From contig JAGQGA010000343.1 of assembly GCA_020432595.1 (NCBI GenBank), positions 1 to 6,228 of the forward strand: 6,228 nt of DNA. The letters are read 5' to 3'. Below the pieces are notes generated by a model. It saw nothing but the letters and a program-made list of their open reading frames with translations. It did not search any database and had not been told where the DNA came from. Made by a program: the position numbers and the translations under genes. The DNA comes from Anaerolineales bacterium. GTDB taxonomy: Bacteria > Chloroflexota > Anaerolineae > Promineifilales > Promineifilaceae. Below are positions 4,624 through 6,228 of this stretch, piece after piece; position 1 is the first letter of the stretch; the number at the start of each line of letters is the position of its first letter.

Positions 4624-5928
4624 ATGCAAGTCAACAACTTCAATATTGCTAGAGTTTTCAGTAATGGCGGTAACATTATTTATTTTTTGCCGCATTTTCA
4701 GCGTGAATATGCTTGGGGTAAAGAAAATTGGAAAACGTTATTAGAAGATATTTATAATGTTTGCGCTGTAACCAACCAGCAAAAGACAGATCATTTTTTG
4801 GGGTCTTTAGTTGTAATTAACGATGGTAATCGTGACGGTATTATACCCGCTTTTAAGTTGGTAGACGGGCAGCAGCGCCTGACGACCATATCATTATTGT
4901 TGTATGCTTTGTATGACCTGATTCAGGATGAAAAGCCAGATATTGCTACCAATATTCGCCCTCTATTAGTTAATCAATATGCTAACGGGAGCAGTTACTT
5001 CAAAATTTGGCCGACAAAAAAATACGATGATAGAGATACATATATTTCTTTGGTTCGAGACGGTGTTCTGTTAGAAGACAGCAAATCAAAGATATTAGAG
5101 GCTTATAATTTTTTCTATAAAGAGTTGGGCTATAAATTAAAAAGGAGTGAACTTGATCCAGCAAGCTTATTTATTGCTATTACAAATCAACTTTATGTTG
5201 TCTTCATTGATTTAGATAATAGGGAGCGCCCATATGAAATTTTTGAAAGCCTAAATGCTAAGGGCAAGCCGCTTACTCAGCCCGATCTGGTAAGAAATTA
5301 TGTTGCCATGCGCTTACCAGAGGAGTCGCAGGAAATCGTTTTTGATCAACATTGGTCAAAAATAGAAGAACTCTTACGTGATGAAAGATATGTTGGTAGA
5401 TCAAGGCTGGGCGAAATTACAGGTTTTTTACGACACTATCTCGCTTTACATACAGGTGTACTACCAAGCGAAAACAGTGTTTATGTACGCTTTCGGGATA
5501 GGATGGAGAAGGAATTTTCTAGTCAAGACCAATTTATTCGAGAAATTGCACGTGTTAGACGTTTTGCAGAACATTACAACAAGTTGCTACGCCCTGAAGC
5601 CGAAAAAGATGAAGTTGTAAAGGAAAAGCTTCATCGACTCAATATTTTAGAGGTTACGACTGCTTACCCATTTTTGATGGCGATGTATGACTCGTGGGGC
5701 AAAGGTAGTATGAGTCGTGATGAATTCATAACCGGATTAGATTATTTAGAAAACTATATCATACGCCGTTATTTAGCTAATGAGCCAACTAATTACCTCA
5801 ACAAAATGTTTCCTACACTTTGGCGGGACGTTGATCAATCTCAGTTTACGGCTTCTTTGCGTCAACTTCTAGTTAATCGCAACTACCCTGGCGATAATAA
5901 ACTAAAGGTCGCTATCCTGCTTGACTGA
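4624..5928 (+). CDS. DUF262 protein, C-terminally truncated (GmrSD/SspE-like)
   Basis: A 434-aa protein with the DUF262 (ParB-like NTPase) fold. It has PHFQREYAW (23-31), HFLGSLVV (57-64), the hallmark DGQQRLTT (81-88) and the conserved IFESLNAKGKPLTQPDLVRN (206-225). Proteins of this family act in anti-phage defence and modified-DNA restriction (GmrSD, SspE). They usually continue into a DUF1524 HNH nuclease domain, reaching about 550-700 residues. Here the region normally leading into that domain is present (FPTLW 396-400, SLRQLLVNRNYPGD 411-424), but the frame stops at ILLD and the nuclease domain is missing. The stop falls next to the end of an IS-like transposase gene, so insertion probably cut the gene. 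The protein may be inactive as a nuclease. The gene is AT-rich (about 38% GC in a sampled line, against about 60% in a sampled aldehyde dehydrogenase line), which suggests horizontal acquisition. Confidence 0.88.
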   Translation: MQVNNFNIARVFSNGGNIIYFLPHFQREYAWGKENWKTLLEDIYNVCAVTNQQKTDHFLGSLVVINDGNRDGIIPAFKLVDGQQRLTTISLLLYALYDLIQDEKPDIATNIRPLLVNQYANGSSYFKIWPTKKYDDRDTYISLVRDGVLLEDSKSKILEAYNFFYKELGYKLKRSELDPASLFIAITNQLYVVFIDLDNRERPYEIFESLNAKGKPLTQPDLVRNYVAMRLPEESQEIVFDQHWSKIEELLRDERYVGRSRLGEITGFLRHYLALHTGVLPSENSVYVRFRDRMEKEFSSQDQFIREIARVRRFAEHYNKLLRPEAEKDEVVKEKLHRLNILEVTTAYPFLMAMYDSWGKGSMSRDEFITGLDYLENYIIRRYLANEPTNYLNKMFPTLWRDVDQSQFTASLRQLLVNRNYPGDNKLKVAILLD

Positions 5929-6228
5929 CAAAAGTCAGCAGAATTAAGTTGACAAAGGAGAAAACACCTCGAATTGAACAGAAAAACGTAGGTTATCTGC
6001 TGCAGATGCCTGCTTTTTAGAAGCCTTGGCCGGTTCAGGGTCGGGCAAAGGAGACAGACGCAAGCGCGTGATCAGCTCTAAGCCAACAGCTAAGGCACGT
6101 TTGACCCAATGCCAGCCAATCTTGAGGTAGCTGTTACCGCGAAACCAATGAGCATCAACCAGACGCCGTTTGCCCGCTTCAACCACCACCGTCCCTTGCG
6201 AAATAAGAAAGAGCGTGGCAATGGCGAT
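5925..6228 (-). mobile_element. Right part of an IS element, incomplete
   Basis: A transposase C-terminus enters from the right edge and ends at 5944. Immediately beyond it, CTGAC (5925-5929) and GTCAG (5934-5938) form a short inverted repeat that may be part of the element's terminus. The DUF262 frame breaks off at the same place. The other end and any target duplication lie outside the window, so the exact boundary and IS family are not settled. Confidence 0.5.
5944..6228 (-). CDS. IS4-like DDE transposase, C-terminal fragment
   Basis: The minus-strand frame is open from the right edge to TAA at 5946-5944, giving 94 residues of a longer protein. The sequence reads AIATLFLISQGTVVVEAGKR, then LVDAHWFRGNSYLKIGWHWV, then LELITRLRLS and PDPEPAKASKKQ. 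From memory, the RGNSYLKIGW..VK and DPEPA.AS patterns are typical of the C-terminal tail of IS4-like transposases common in cyanobacteria and Chloroflexota. The catalytic DDE region would lie outside the window. A GTG at 6189 would give an 81-residue frame, but the upstream in-frame residues fit the same family, so that is not the true start. The gene faces the truncated DUF262 gene tail to tail. Confidence 0.65.
   Translation of the reverse strand: MAIATLFLISQGTVVVEAGKRRLVDAHWFRGNSYLKIGWHWVKRALAVGLELITRLRLSPLPDPEPAKASKKQASAADNLRFSVQFEVFSPLST

Noticed and set aside
5378..5620. 80-codon plus-strand frame inside the DUF262 gene
   Set aside because: It is an out-of-frame shadow; the main frame carries the conserved DUF262 motifs without interruption.

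Overview
The window looks like an accessory stretch of a chromosome rich in short repeats, from a free-living bacterium. Six exact copies of the palindrome AACGGCCGTT (comparable to the cyanobacterial HIP1 octamer), several heptanucleotide tandem arrays (comparable to cyanobacterial STRR repeats) and two decamer arrays suggest a filamentous Chloroflexota (Anaerolineae-type) or, less likely, a cyanobacterial genome. This is inferred from repeat style, not from a marker gene.

Layout. (i) 1-436, minus strand: an open frame running off the left edge, with three heptamer arrays inside its coding frame and a fourth array (432-512, a large imperfect hairpin) where its start should be. (ii) 521-718: tandem TTGACA promoters, a foldable stretch with no convincing ORF, and a textbook rho-independent terminator. 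Together they make a candidate free-standing small RNA of about 150 nt. (iii) 718-1034: an AT-rich leader with four inverted repeats and a strong extended -10 promoter. (iv) 1035-2467: a two-gene operon with ATGA overlap. It encodes an ExeA/TniB-like AAA+ ATPase and a 182-aa protein that reads as an AT-hook-like patch plus two ribbon-helix-helix (RHH)-like segments. A hairpin terminator follows at 2528-2551. (v) 2468-2851: no gene; it holds a heptamer array between two decamer arrays in opposite orientation. (vi) 2852-4501: an aldehyde dehydrogenase with a C-terminal hydrophobic tail. (vii) 4624-5928: an AT-rich DUF262 (GmrSD/SspE-like) gene that stops before its expected nuclease domain. (viii) 5944-6228, minus strand: the C-terminus of an IS4-like transposase running off the right edge. 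Its IS probably interrupted the DUF262 gene.

The part most likely to be undescribed is 521-2551: a small-RNA-like unit, an operator-rich leader, and an AAA+ ATPase translationally coupled to a probable DNA-binding protein. The natural hypothesis is that the small protein binds the leader palindromes and either represses the operon or recruits the ATPase to DNA. Nothing in the window shows that the RNA belongs to the same system. The aldehyde dehydrogenase appears to be an independent metabolic gene, and the DUF262 gene is probably a decayed, transferred defence gene.
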